Assembly: GCA_014302835.1 (NCBI GenBank)
Contig: CP060294.1
Coordinates: 1,054,001 to 1,118,000 of the forward strand
DNA: 64,000 nucleotides
Direction of reading: 5' to 3'
DNA from: Pedobacter sp. PAMC26386
Lineage (GTDB): Bacteria; Bacteroidota; Bacteroidia; Sphingobacteriales; Sphingobacteriaceae
In this document: positions 9,114 through 18,521 of the stretch, in pieces
Layout of the letters: each line of letters opens with the position of its first letter
Numbering within the stretch: the first letter of the stretch is position 1
Made by a program: the position numbers and the translations under genes
The notes under the pieces: model-generated
What the model saw: only the letters and a program-made list of their open reading frames with translations
The model's database searches: none
Told to the model about the DNA's origin: nothing

Positions 9114-9581
9114 ATGATCGTATTTAGAATAGGGCATAAAAATTATGCTGGTTCGCTTACGGCCTCAGGGGTAAATGGAAGATGGGCTGCTGCAGGTAAG
9201 CCTGTAATCTATTGTGCCGAAAATATCCCGTTGGCATTTATGGAAAATATGGTTCGGCGGCAGGGCGTAGGCTTTAATCATGATTTTAAGACTGTTTTTA
9301 TTGAAATTCCTGATGATTTATTAATCAGTACGGTAGAAGAACGTAAATTGGATCCAGACTGGCGTGATCCTTATAATTATGGTCATTGTCAGCCAATCGG
9401 GAACAAATGGTTTGATGATTTGAGAGTTCCTGTTCTTAAAGTTCCATCGGCTGTAATGCCTGAATGTAATAATTATGTGCTCAATACGCTGCATCCTGAC
9501 TTCAAAAGGATTAAATTAGTTGCTGTAACGGATCTTGTTCCTGATGCCAGGATAGAAGATATTTTGAAAAAATACCATTAA
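9114..9581 (+). CDS. RES-domain toxin (NAD-degrading type)
   Basis: This 155-residue RES-domain protein is the toxin of the type II pair with the preceding gene. The family takes its name from conserved Arg, Glu and Ser residues. Here Arg occurs in VFRIGH and GRWAAAG, Glu in YCAENIPLAFMENM, and Ser in KVPSAVMPE. Characterised members degrade NAD+ in the cytoplasm and stop growth. The length is usual (150-160) and the frame is intact, so the toxin looks functional. The 8-bp spacing to the antitoxin implies coupled translation. Confidence 0.9.
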   Translation: MIVFRIGHKNYAGSLTASGVNGRWAAAGKPVIYCAENIPLAFMENMVRRQGVGFNHDFKTVFIEIPDDLLISTVEERKLDPDWRDPYNYGHCQPIGNKWFDDLRVPVLKVPSAVMPECNNYVLNTLHPDFKRIKLVAVTDLVPDARIEDILKKYH

Positions 9582-9632
9582 AAGAATGAGCAGTAAATTA
9601 ATTCGAATGACATCAGACCTGGGAATTTTACA

Positions 9633-10541
9633 ATGGGCTTGAAAGTTGTAAAATTTATATTTTTCGGCAACTATTTTATAGGCTTACTTGCTGTGGCTTT
9701 AACTATAGAATCGACCTTACAGCTCAAAGTACCTTTCAATTCCCTAACTTATTATTTATTATTGTTTTTGGCACCGATTGTCTATTATACTTATGCGTAT
9801 ATGGGAGCGAAGAACAGTCTGAATACACAAAATCCGCGAACGGCCTGGTATGCAGAACACCATAGTTTTGTACGCATCAGTCAGCTGATCTTAAGCCTGG
9901 TTTGTGGAGCCCTTATTTTCTATATGGTACTTAGTGATTTTGAAGCAATATTATATTTGCCTTTGGAATATTGGGTCATTGTGGGAGTTGTTGTTGCAAT
10001 GGCTGTTTTATATTATGGATTAGTCCCTGTCTTTTTCTTTAATCTCAATTTACGGAATACTGGCTGGCTAAAACCGTTTATTATCGGTTTTGTATGGGCT
10101 GCTACTGCAAATCTGTTACCCTTAATTTTGTTAAAAATACAGTCCGGTACAGATGTAACCAAAACCACACTCTGGTATTTTCTTTTTGTGAAAAACTGGA
10201 TGTTTTGTACTGTCAATGCTATTATGTTTGACATGAAAGATTATGCGATCGATTCAAACAGTCAGCTCAAGACATTTGTCGTGAGGATTGGTCTTAAAAA
10301 AACAATATTTTATGTGTTGATCCCGCTTTTAATTACTGGGATATTGTCTTTACTGGTTTTTGCCTATATAGAACACTTTACTTTATCAAGGGTATTGATC
10401 AACCTGATCCCTTTTTTGCTTACTGCTACTGTCGCTTATTCGATGAACAGAAGAAAGAAAATATTTTACTACCTTATTGTTATTGACGGACTGATCATGG
10501 TCAAAGCCATTTGTGGTATTATTGCTATGCAGTTTATTTAA
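9633..10541 (+). CDS. UbiA-like polytopic membrane protein
   Basis: This 302-residue integral membrane protein has about eight or nine hydrophobic segments. The later half contains NAIMFDMKDYAIDSNSQLKT, which resembles the second Asp-rich motif of UbiA prenyltransferases (DxxD-x3-D followed by a KT/TLP loop). The first NDxxDxxxD motif is not recognisable; its place holds KNSLNTQNPRTAW. It could be a divergent prenyltransferase or a catalytically dead relative common in Bacteroidetes. A SAM methyltransferase gene starts 24 bp downstream, which suggests a shared lipid or quinone-type substrate (inference). Confidence 0.62.
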   Translation: MGLKVVKFIFFGNYFIGLLAVALTIESTLQLKVPFNSLTYYLLLFLAPIVYYTYAYMGAKNSLNTQNPRTAWYAEHHSFVRISQLILSLVCGALIFYMVLSDFEAILYLPLEYWVIVGVVVAMAVLYYGLVPVFFFNLNLRNTGWLKPFIIGFVWAATANLLPLILLKIQSGTDVTKTTLWYFLFVKNWMFCTVNAIMFDMKDYAIDSNSQLKTFVVRIGLKKTIFYVLIPLLITGILSLLVFAYIEHFTLSRVLINLIPFLLTATVAYSMNRRKKIFYYLIVIDGLIMVKAICGIIAMQFI

Positions 10542-10565
10542 ACAGACTCTACCTAAATACAAAGG

Positions 10566-11198
10566 ATGAAGAATAATTATGACAATATAGCCGGGTATTA
10601 TGATGTGCTCAGCAGAATGATTTTCTTTAGAGCGCAGGTAAAAGCACAAATTGACCAGCTTGCTGCTATTCCTGAAAATAGTACAATACTGATTGCAGGA
10701 GGGGGCACGGGATGGATATTAGAAGAAATTGCTAAAATCCATCCTTCAGGATTAACGATTACCTATGTGGAGATTTCCTCAAAAATGCTTGAGATTTCAA
10801 AGAAAAGAGAGGTAAAAGGTAATATGGTGGAATATATTCATACTTCAATGGAAGATTTTAAACCTCTGATTTCTTATGATATATTAATTACTGCATTCTT
10901 CTTTGATAACTTTTCTGCGGATAGTATCCAAATGGTATTCAATCAGCTGCATGCTTTGCTTAAATCAGGAGGAACCTGGTTGTTTGCTGATTTTTATTAC
11001 ACGGAGAAGTCAGGAAAGAGATGGCAATGGCTATTATTACAGACTATGTATCTGTTTTTTAGTAAGGTATCGTCCGTAGAGGCAAAATCACTGATCAATA
11101 CGGAGTATCTTTTTGAAGGAAATTCATATTTAGTCTTGAAAACTAGTTTTTATTATCGTCGTTTTATCAAAACTATCATTTATCGGAAAATTGTCTAG
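10566..11198 (+). CDS. Class I SAM-dependent methyltransferase
   Basis: This 210-residue protein has a Rossmann-like methyltransferase fold. Motif I reads TILIAGGGTGWILEEIAK (about residues 40-57), the acidic end of strand 2 is YVEISSKMLEISKKR, and motif II/III is YDILITAFFFDNFS. It begins with YDNIAGYYD, the lid seen in UbiE-like enzymes. The C-terminus is basic and carries a hydrophobic stretch, which may place it at the membrane. The substrate is unknown; co-transcription with the UbiA-like gene points to a lipid or prenylated acceptor (inference). Confidence 0.82.
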   Translation: MKNNYDNIAGYYDVLSRMIFFRAQVKAQIDQLAAIPENSTILIAGGGTGWILEEIAKIHPSGLTITYVEISSKMLEISKKREVKGNMVEYIHTSMEDFKPLISYDILITAFFFDNFSADSIQMVFNQLHALLKSGGTWLFADFYYTEKSGKRWQWLLLQTMYLFFSKVSSVEAKSLINTEYLFEGNSYLVLKTSFYYRRFIKTIIYRKIV

Positions 11199-11508
11199 GT
11201 TATTTTGGTTAATTGGCTGTTGTTCTTGTAAAATAGCGGGTGTTTTGTGCTAGAGCAGAGGGCATCTGGTCAGTATAATGTCATTTAAGTGTTTTATGAA
11301 AATCTATTTGGTGCTAATCGGGTCTGATTCATCGAAAAAATTGATAATAGTCCTTTGATAACCGCTATTTAAGCAATTCAGAGCCCAATTATTTGAATTT
11401 AATAAGTATTGATTTGAACTGAATATTTTCGTTTGATGTCATAACAGATACTTTTGTCACGTAGTATAAACACTAAGTAGATTATCGATTTAATTTAACA
11501 TCAATCTA
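11199..11508 (+). promoter_or_regulatory. 310-bp intergenic region upstream of the efflux operon
   Basis: I see no gene here. TACTTTTG at 11449-11456 fits the TAnnTTTG -7 element and is 53 nt before the first efflux gene. No well-spaced -33 box is visible. AAATAGCGG at 11231-11239 and its complement at 11362-11370 form a distant inverted repeat of unknown meaning. Confidence 0.4.
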
Positions 11509-12906
11509 ATGCCCCGAATATCATTTTCTACCCTACTTTTTTCCTCTTTCCTGTGTACTGCTGTAACTGTTGATGCCCAAACGTTAAATATGAAGGAAGC
11601 AATTCAGACAGCAATAACCAATTATGGAACTATAAAGGCAAAGGGTAATTACGTTAGTGCCTCTAAACAAACAGTTGAACAGGCCAGAAGGGAGTATCTT
11701 CCTAATTTTACACTTGCTGCACAGCATGATTATGGAACAATTAATGGCCAGAACGGGCCGCTTTCTGCTTTAGGTGGATTAAGCACCGCTTCGTCTGGCC
11801 CGGCACTTGCCCAGCAAAACTGGAATGCTGCGTTTGGTGCCCTTTATCTCAGTAATATAAACTGGGATTTTTTTAGCTTCGGCAGAATCCGTGAAAAGAT
11901 TAATGTTTCAAAGGCTACGCTTAAAAGAGATGTAAATGATCTGAATCAGGAGATCTTTCAGCATGAAGTACGTGTGTCTGGTGCTTATCTGAATCTGCTT
12001 GCGGCACAGCGGTTGACTAAATCTCAGCAGAAAAATCTGGAAAGAGCAACGATTTTTAAGAATAATGCTGCTTTACGTGCAAAAAATGGATTGATTGCAG
12101 GTGTAGATTCTTCATTAGCTAATGCTGAAGTATCCAATGCTAAAATTGCGCTGACCAAAGCGATAGATCTTGAACAGGAACAGGCTAACAGGCTTGGTAT
12201 CCTGATGGGGGTTACCGCTACAGGATTCAAAGTAGATACGGCCTCTATCAACCATGTACCGCAGTCTATTTTATTGGCTGATACCAATGTGAACTTTAAA
12301 GAGCATCCGCTTTTGAAGTTTTACAGAGATAGGGTGAACGTGAGCAATCAGCAATTAAATTATTATAAAAAACTAGCCTATCCTACATTTTCTCTGATTG
12401 GAATTTTGCAGGGCAGAGGCTCTGGATTTGATACTAATTATCCCAATAATCTGAATGCTTATTCCCATAACTATGGGGATGGAGTGAATCCAACCCGTGG
12501 TAATTACCTTTTTGGTGTTGGGGTGACCTGGAATTTAACGACTATTTTGCGTAATTCTCCACAGGTTAAAGCACAACGCTATATTTCAAATGGTTTAGAG
12601 AACGAATATGAGCTGGTCGATCAGCAGTTACACGCGCAGTTAGCCCTAGCAGAGAATAAGATTAAAAATGCGATGGACAATTACAATGAGGCTCCTGTAC
12701 AGGTTAAAGCAGCAAGCGAGGCTTATTTACAGAAAAGCACCTTGTATAAAAACGGACTGACTACGATTGTAGATCTGACACAGGCACTTTATGCACTGAA
12801 CAGGGCCGAAACTGACCGTGATATTGCTTATACCAATGTATGGCAGGCTTTACTATTGAAATCGGCCGCAATGGGTGATTATAATCTATTTATTAACGAA
12901 TTTTAA
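11509..12906 (+). CDS. TolC-family outer membrane efflux protein
   Basis: This 465-residue protein is the outer-membrane channel of the tripartite pump encoded here. A signal peptide covers about residues 1-23 (ending TVDAQ). The remainder shows the TolC pattern of two long coiled-coil repeats, for example LNLLAAQRLTKSQQKNLERA and the C-terminal ALYALNRAETDRDIAYTNVW, with beta segments between. The permease gene starts 14 bp after the stop and the adaptor follows, so all three are one operon. Substrates cannot be predicted. Confidence 0.9.
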   Translation: MPRISFSTLLFSSFLCTAVTVDAQTLNMKEAIQTAITNYGTIKAKGNYVSASKQTVEQARREYLPNFTLAAQHDYGTINGQNGPLSALGGLSTASSGPALAQQNWNAAFGALYLSNINWDFFSFGRIREKINVSKATLKRDVNDLNQEIFQHEVRVSGAYLNLLAAQRLTKSQQKNLERATIFKNNAALRAKNGLIAGVDSSLANAEVSNAKIALTKAIDLEQEQANRLGILMGVTATGFKVDTASINHVPQSILLADTNVNFKEHPLLKFYRDRVNVSNQQLNYYKKLAYPTFSLIGILQGRGSGFDTNYPNNLNAYSHNYGDGVNPTRGNYLFGVGVTWNLTTILRNSPQVKAQRYISNGLENEYELVDQQLHAQLALAENKIKNAMDNYNEAPVQVKAASEAYLQKSTLYKNGLTTIVDLTQALYALNRAETDRDIAYTNVWQALLLKSAAMGDYNLFINEF

Positions 12907-12920
12907 GCCGCTACCCAGAT

Positions 12921-15900
12921 ATGAATTTAATACGTTTTGCATTACGTAAACCCATTTCTATAATGGTGTTTGTTGCCGGTCTACTGTTTTTTGGTATTAG
13001 TGCCATGACCAGTATCAAGGTTGATATTTTGCCTCAGATGAATTTGCCGGTTATCTATATCGCTCACCCGTTTGGGGGATATACGCCTACGCAAATGGAA
13101 TCTTATTTTGCTAAGAATTATGTGAATATTTTGCTTTTTGCCAATGGGATAAAGAGTATTGAAACTAAAAATACGCAAGGGTTGATGCTGATGAAGCTGA
13201 CCTATTATGAAGGGACAAATATGGCACAGGCAGCATCAGAGCTGAGTGCACTATCGAACCGGGCCCAGGCTATCTTTCCACCTGGTACGCAACCCCCCTT
13301 TGTGATCAGGTTTGATGCTTCTTCGCTGCCTATCGGACAGCTGGTGTTAAGCAGTCCAACCCGCAGCAATAATGAATTGCAGGATATGGCGAATATTTAT
13401 GTTCGTTCGTCTTTTACTGCTATTCCAGGTTTGCTGGCTCCTGCACCTTTTGGGGGTAGTCCACGTACAGTAGAGATTAATGTTAACCCTGGATTGTTGC
13501 GGTCGCATAACCTTACGGTAGAGCAAATTGTTAGTGCAATTAGCACAAACAATCAGACTGCGCCTTCTGGAAATGTGCGTATAGGGGATAAAAATTATAT
13601 TACACCTACTAATTATACAATTAAGAATATCAAGGATTTTGAAAATATTCCTTTGTTTAAAGGGGGAGTCCAAAATCTTTATTTACGTGATGTTGCTAGT
13701 GTAAAAGATGGGGCCGATATTACGAATGGTTATGCTTTGATTAATGGTAAACGTTCTGTTTATGTAGATATTGCTAAATCGGGAGATGCCTCAACCTGGG
13801 ATGTTGTGAAAAAATTGAAGGCCAATTTGCCGAAAATTCAAAATACTTTACCCGAGGATGTAAAACTGTCTTATGAATTTGATCAGTCGGTATCTGTAAT
13901 TAATGCGGTAGAGAGTTTAATTAGTGAGGGTGCGATTGGTGCTATTCTGACGGGTTTGATGGTATTATTGTTTTTGGGCGATAAAAGAGCAGCATTAATT
14001 GTTATTCTGACGATTCCTACTTCAATTATTGCGGGTGTACTATTCCTGAAATTATTTGGGCAGACAATCAATATTATGTCGCTTTCGGGGCTGGCATTGG
14101 CAATTGGTATCCTGGTAGATGAATCTACAGTAACGATCGAGAATATTCACCAGCATTTTGATATGGGTAAACCCAAAGCGCTGGCGATATGGGATGCTTG
14201 TAAGGAGATTGCTTTTCCAAAATTACTGATCCTGTTATGTATTCTGGCTGTATTTGCACCAGCATTTACAATGACCGGGATACCAGGAGCACTATTTTTA
14301 CCATTGGCCCTGGCGATTGGATTTTCAATGATTATCTCATTTTTACTTTCCCAGACTTTTGTACCTATCCTGGCTAACTGGCTCATGGTAGCACATCCGC
14401 ACAAACATAAAAAAACTGATGCTACGATTACTGATGATGAAGATGCTTTCAATCAGACAGGTTTAACACTGGAATCTGAAATGGAAACATTGAACCAAAA
14501 GAAAGTCCTGGTAGAGAGAGAAGGTTATAATGAAGAAGGAAAAGTTACCTTGTTTGATCGATTCAGAAATAGGTTTATGCGTTTTATTGACCGGTTGTTT
14601 TTGATCCGTAAACCAGTAGTTATAGTTTATCTTATAGTGATCATTGGTTCTGCGATTCTGTTATTGGGCAATATTGGCCGCGATGTATTACCTAAGGTAA
14701 ATTCAAGTCAGTTTCAGTTGAGGATGAGGGCCCCTGATGGCACACGTATAGAAAGAACTGAAGAAAAAGCAAACCTGATTCTGAAAGTCCTTAAAAAAAT
14801 AGTTGGGCCGGAACACGTAAAAATCACCTCTGTTTATGTAGGTCAGCATCCGGCTTTGTATTCCGTGAATCCTATTTATTTATTTATTTATGGGAGGGCC
14901 CCATGAGGCTGTTTTTCAGATTGCTTTGAAGGATTATCATGTGAATATGGATGAGTTGAAAGATAAGCTACGCGCTGAGATTAAAAAAGAGATCCCGGAT
15001 GTGAAACTATCATTTGAGCCTATCGAGTTAACCGATAAGGTTTTAAGCCAGGGTTCCCCAACTCCGGTTGAGGTCAGGATTGCTGGTAAAAACAAAAAGA
15101 TCAATGAAGAATATGCAAATAAGATCTCTGCTGAATTAAAGAAAATTAAGTACATGAGGGATGTACAGATTGCACAGCCGATTAAGTATCCTTCTTTAAA
15201 TATTAATATTGACCGGGTACGCGCTGCACAACTGGGTGTTGATTTAGCTGATATATCTAAATCGCTGGTTGCATCGACATCTTCTTCCCGTTATACAGAT
15301 AAAAATAATTGGGTAGATGAAAAGATAGGTTTATCTTATGGCGTACAGGTACAGGTACCTTTAAACCAGATGAATAGTAAAGAAGATTTGGGAGAAATTC
15401 CTTTATTGAAAAATAGCAGCAGACCTGTATTAAGTGATGTGGCCACTATCAAGCCGGATACTACCTATGGTGAAATTGATAACCTTGGGGCTACGCCATA
15501 TGTTTCTGTAACTGCAAATCTGAATGATAAAGACTTGGGTTCAGCAAATAAGGATGTTGCTTTAGCTATAAAAAATATAGGTGAACTGCCCAGGGGAGTC
15601 GTTGTGGAACAGATTGGTCTTGGAAAAGTGCTTGATGAAACATTGAGCAGTTTACAGAATGGTTTATTGGTTGCTATTGTTGTGATCTTCCTGATGTTGT
15701 CTGCTAATTTCCAGTCCTTCAGGGTGCCACTAGTGATTCTTGCAACTGTTCCAGCTGTTGTACTAGGTTCTCTGCTTTTACTGAAATTAACTGGTTCGAC
15801 GCTTAACTTACAGTCTTATATGGGAATTATCATGTCGGTCGGTGTGTCAATTGCCAATGCTGTACTGCTGATTACCAATGCTGAAGAGTTAAGGAAACAC

Positions 15901-16203
15901 AATGGTAATGCATTGCAATCTGCAAGAGAAGCGGCAGGTTTACGTCTTCGTCCTATTATTATGACAAGTGTGGCAATGGTAGCAGGTATGCTGCCTATGG
16001 CAATTGGCCATGGAGAAGGCGGGGATCAGGTGTCACCTTTAGGAAGGGCGGTAATCGGTGGATTGATTGCTTCAACTTTTGCAGTATTAATTATCTTACC
16101 CCTGGTATTTGCGTGGGTGCAAGGGAAAGTTTCTACACAATCGTTGTCATTGGATCCGGAAGATGAAGAAAGTGCACACTATATCAAAGGATTAAAAGAT
16201 TAA
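12921..16203 (+). pseudogene. RND efflux permease, frame broken at a TATT repeat (possibly phase variable)
   Basis: Two overlapping frames, 12921-14906 (661 residues) and 14890-16203 (437 residues), together make one AcrB-like inner-membrane RND pump. The first part has TM1, the pore domain and TM2-TM7, including the TM4 segment ILVDESTVTIEN with the proton-relay Asp. The second has the rest of the porter domain and TM8-TM12 ending in the LPLVFAWVQGK region. The break lies in four TATT copies at 14873-14888. Removing one copy gives ...PIYLFMGGPHEAVF... without interruption and a protein of 1092 residues, the normal family length. It could be a slippage mutation, an ON/OFF switch, a sequencing error, or a pair of peptides made by reinitiation at the ATG at 14890. 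Confidence 0.86.
14873..14888 (+). repeat. TATT tetranucleotide tandem repeat, 4 copies, in coding sequence
   Basis: Four exact TATT units are followed by TATG. The repeat sits exactly where the RND permease frame is lost. Three copies keep the gene open; four give a stop at 14904-14906. Such repeats gain or lose units by slipped-strand mispairing. Confidence 0.9.
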
Positions 16204-16254
16204 GGTGTTATCACCATTTATAAAAAATTGAACAGGTACATAGATTATCATATA

Positions 16255-17358
16255 ATGAACAAAAAAATATTCAGCCGAACTTCCCTCTTTTTAAGCAGTA
16301 TTGTATTCGCAGCTTTGATAAGCAGCTGTAATCACGAAGAGAAAAAAGAAGATAAAGCCGCTGACAAGAAGCCAGGGATTAAAACCTTTGTTTTAAACAA
16401 AGAAAAAATGGCTACTTCGTTAAGAATACCGGGTGAGCTGATTGCTTATCAACAGGTGGATCTTTATGCGAAAGTGAGCAGCTTTGTGAAAACTTTAAAA
16501 GCAGATATTGGTACGGAAGTTACACAGGGACAATTGCTGATGACGCTTGAAGCCCCCGAACTGACTTCGCAGCTTGCAGCAGCTGACTCCCGTTTGAAAT
16601 CTCAGGAAGCGGTTTATACAGCGAGTAAAGCAAATTATGATCGTTTGTTTGAAACCAGCAAAACACCTGGTACAATTTCCAAAAATGACCTGGATCAGGC
16701 TATTGCAAAAAGAAATTCTGATCTGGCACAATTTAATGCAGCAAAGGCTTCTTATAAAGAAGTAGGTTCGATCCAGAATTACCTGGAGATCCGCGCTCCT
16801 TTTGATGGCGTGGTTTCTTCGAGAAATGTGAATTTAGGTGCTTATGTGGGGCCTTCAGGAAAAGGATCTGAATTTCCTTTATTTACTATACAGCAGCAAA
16901 AACATTTACGTCTGGCAATCTCTGTCCCTGAATTGTATACGGGTTATCTTAAAGAAGGGGATGAAGTAACTTTTACAGTAAAATCACAACCAGATCTGCT
17001 ATTTACTGCTAAAGTTAAAAGATTGTCTGGCGCACTGGATCAGCGTCTGCGTTCAGAAAGAGTGGAAATGGATGTACCCAACCTGACCAAAAAACTTTTA
17101 CCGGGGATGGTAACAGATGTTTCTATACCACTGCCTGCAAATGCCAGCACTTTTACTATTCCCAAAACTGCTATGGTTGAAAGTGCTGAAGGAGTTTATG
17201 TGATTCGTTCAAAAGATGGAAAAGCGGAGAAAGTAAATATTAAAAAGGGCCGTGAAACAGATGATAAAATAGAGATTTTTGGGGATATAAAAGAGGGCGA
17301 CGTTCTTGTTAGTCAGGCAAATGAAGAAATTCATCCCGGAGATGTTATCAAACCATAA
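16255..17358 (+). CDS. Efflux RND periplasmic adaptor, lipoprotein (HlyD/AcrA family)
   Basis: This 367-residue membrane-fusion protein links the RND permease to the TolC-like channel in the periplasm. The ATG at 16255 gives a lipoprotein signal with lipobox ALISSC; the in-frame TTG at 16228 is less likely. Domains in order are the first lipoyl half (around VDLYAKVSSFVKTLKADIG), a helical hairpin (LAAADSRLKSQEA to NAAKASYKEVG), the second lipoyl half (YLEIRAPFDGVVSSRNV), a beta-barrel and a membrane-proximal domain. It ends the efflux operon as third gene. If the permease is off, this protein has no local partner. Confidence 0.92.
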   Translation: MNKKIFSRTSLFLSSIVFAALISSCNHEEKKEDKAADKKPGIKTFVLNKEKMATSLRIPGELIAYQQVDLYAKVSSFVKTLKADIGTEVTQGQLLMTLEAPELTSQLAAADSRLKSQEAVYTASKANYDRLFETSKTPGTISKNDLDQAIAKRNSDLAQFNAAKASYKEVGSIQNYLEIRAPFDGVVSSRNVNLGAYVGPSGKGSEFPLFTIQQQKHLRLAISVPELYTGYLKEGDEVTFTVKSQPDLLFTAKVKRLSGALDQRLRSERVEMDVPNLTKKLLPGMVTDVSIPLPANASTFTIPKTAMVESAEGVYVIRSKDGKAEKVNIKKGRETDDKIEIFGDIKEGDVLVSQANEEIHPGDVIKP

Positions 17359-17409
17359 TATTACACAAAAAATATAGGGACATCTTTAAAATTTATGCAA
17401 TTTTAATGC

Positions 17410-18336
17410 GTGAAAAAAAGTATGTCCCTTCAGGAATTTTATGAGATGTTTGCGGTTAACAGACCTGATATTACCATTCCAAATCCTATACTTGATGCGC
17501 ATACCGGACATTTTAACGTATTTAAAAGAGGCGGTTATTGCACGTTAAATCCTTCTCCCTATAACAGAAGAGATTTTTATAAAATTACCTATATCATTGG
17601 TAAAGGAGTACTTCATTATCCAAATCGGCGAATAGAAATTGATGGGTGTGCACTAATGATTACAAATCAGACTATTCCATATTCATGGGAAGCGACTTCT
17701 GAATTTCAATCTGGTTATATTTGCTTATTTACTGAAAACTTCATGCGTCAGCGGACAGAACCGCTAAAGAATTCGCTATTGGCAAAAATCCAGGATAATC
17801 CGGTTTTTTATATTAATAAAGAACAGCAGGAGAATGTAGTACGGATTTTTGAGAAGATGATGGCTGAGATGGAGAGTGATTATACATATAAGTATGATTT
17901 GATGCGCAATTATGTGAATCTGCTGATCCATGAGGCTATGAAAACCCGCCCGTCGGAAACACAGGTTAAGTCAAATAATGCCTCTTCACGCATTGCATCA
18001 CTGTTTTTTGAATTGCTGGAAAGACAATTTCCTATTTATTCCCCCGATCATGTACTTCAGCTTCGTACTGCGAACGATTTTGCAGAACGTTTGTCTATCC
18101 ATGTGAACCATCTCAATCATGCTGTCAAGGAAGTAACAGGGAAAACCACTTCTGAGCATATCTCGGGGCGTATTGCAAATGAAGCTATCGCTCTGCTTAC
18201 CCATACTGAGTGGAATATTTCAGAAATAGGTTATTGCCTGGGTTTTGAATATCCTGCAAATTTTAATCTTTTCTTCAAACGCCAGACCATGGCTGCGCCA
18301 AAATCATTCAGAGAGAAAACAATTGGACTGAGTTAG
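17410..18336 (+). CDS. AraC family transcriptional regulator
   Basis: This protein of up to 308 residues has a cupin-like sensing domain in its N-terminal half and an AraC/XylS double helix-turn-helix at the C-terminus. In the latter, FAERLSIHVNHLNHAVKEVTG is the first HTH and ISEIGYCLGFEYPANFNLFFK the second. The frame starts with GTG at 17410; an ATG at 17422 is an equal choice. It follows the efflux operon by 51 bp on the same strand, so it may regulate the pump, either from the same transcript or from its own promoter (inference). The ligand is unknown. Confidence 0.88.
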   Translation: MKKSMSLQEFYEMFAVNRPDITIPNPILDAHTGHFNVFKRGGYCTLNPSPYNRRDFYKITYIIGKGVLHYPNRRIEIDGCALMITNQTIPYSWEATSEFQSGYICLFTENFMRQRTEPLKNSLLAKIQDNPVFYINKEQQENVVRIFEKMMAEMESDYTYKYDLMRNYVNLLIHEAMKTRPSETQVKSNNASSRIASLFFELLERQFPIYSPDHVLQLRTANDFAERLSIHVNHLNHAVKEVTGKTTSEHISGRIANEAIALLTHTEWNISEIGYCLGFEYPANFNLFFKRQTMAAPKSFREKTIGLS

Positions 18337-18521
18337 CCATATTTATCGTGTTTTCTATTCTTTTTTTTAAAAACCAGAATTTGGCATGTTTTTTAACATA
18401 CATTAACATGACATATTGAAAAACATTTGGTTAATTAGAGTATCTATACAATGGAGATAAAATTGTAAGCTCTTATTTCCGTTTATTTAACAAAAAAGAC
18501 TTAGGCCCGGCGTTTTAAATT

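Noticed and set aside
14890..16203. Second half of the RND pump as an independent gene
   Set aside because: It lacks a full set of RND domains and joins the first half exactly once one TATT unit is removed.
16228..16254. TTG start of the efflux adaptor
   Set aside because: The ATG at 16255 gives a standard lipoprotein signal; the added residues would spoil it.
17374..17435. AGGGACAT / ATGTCCCT inverted repeat around the AraC gene start as an island-type dyad
   Set aside because: The arms are about 45 nt apart and partly in coding sequence, and no TAAC box follows at 38 nt.
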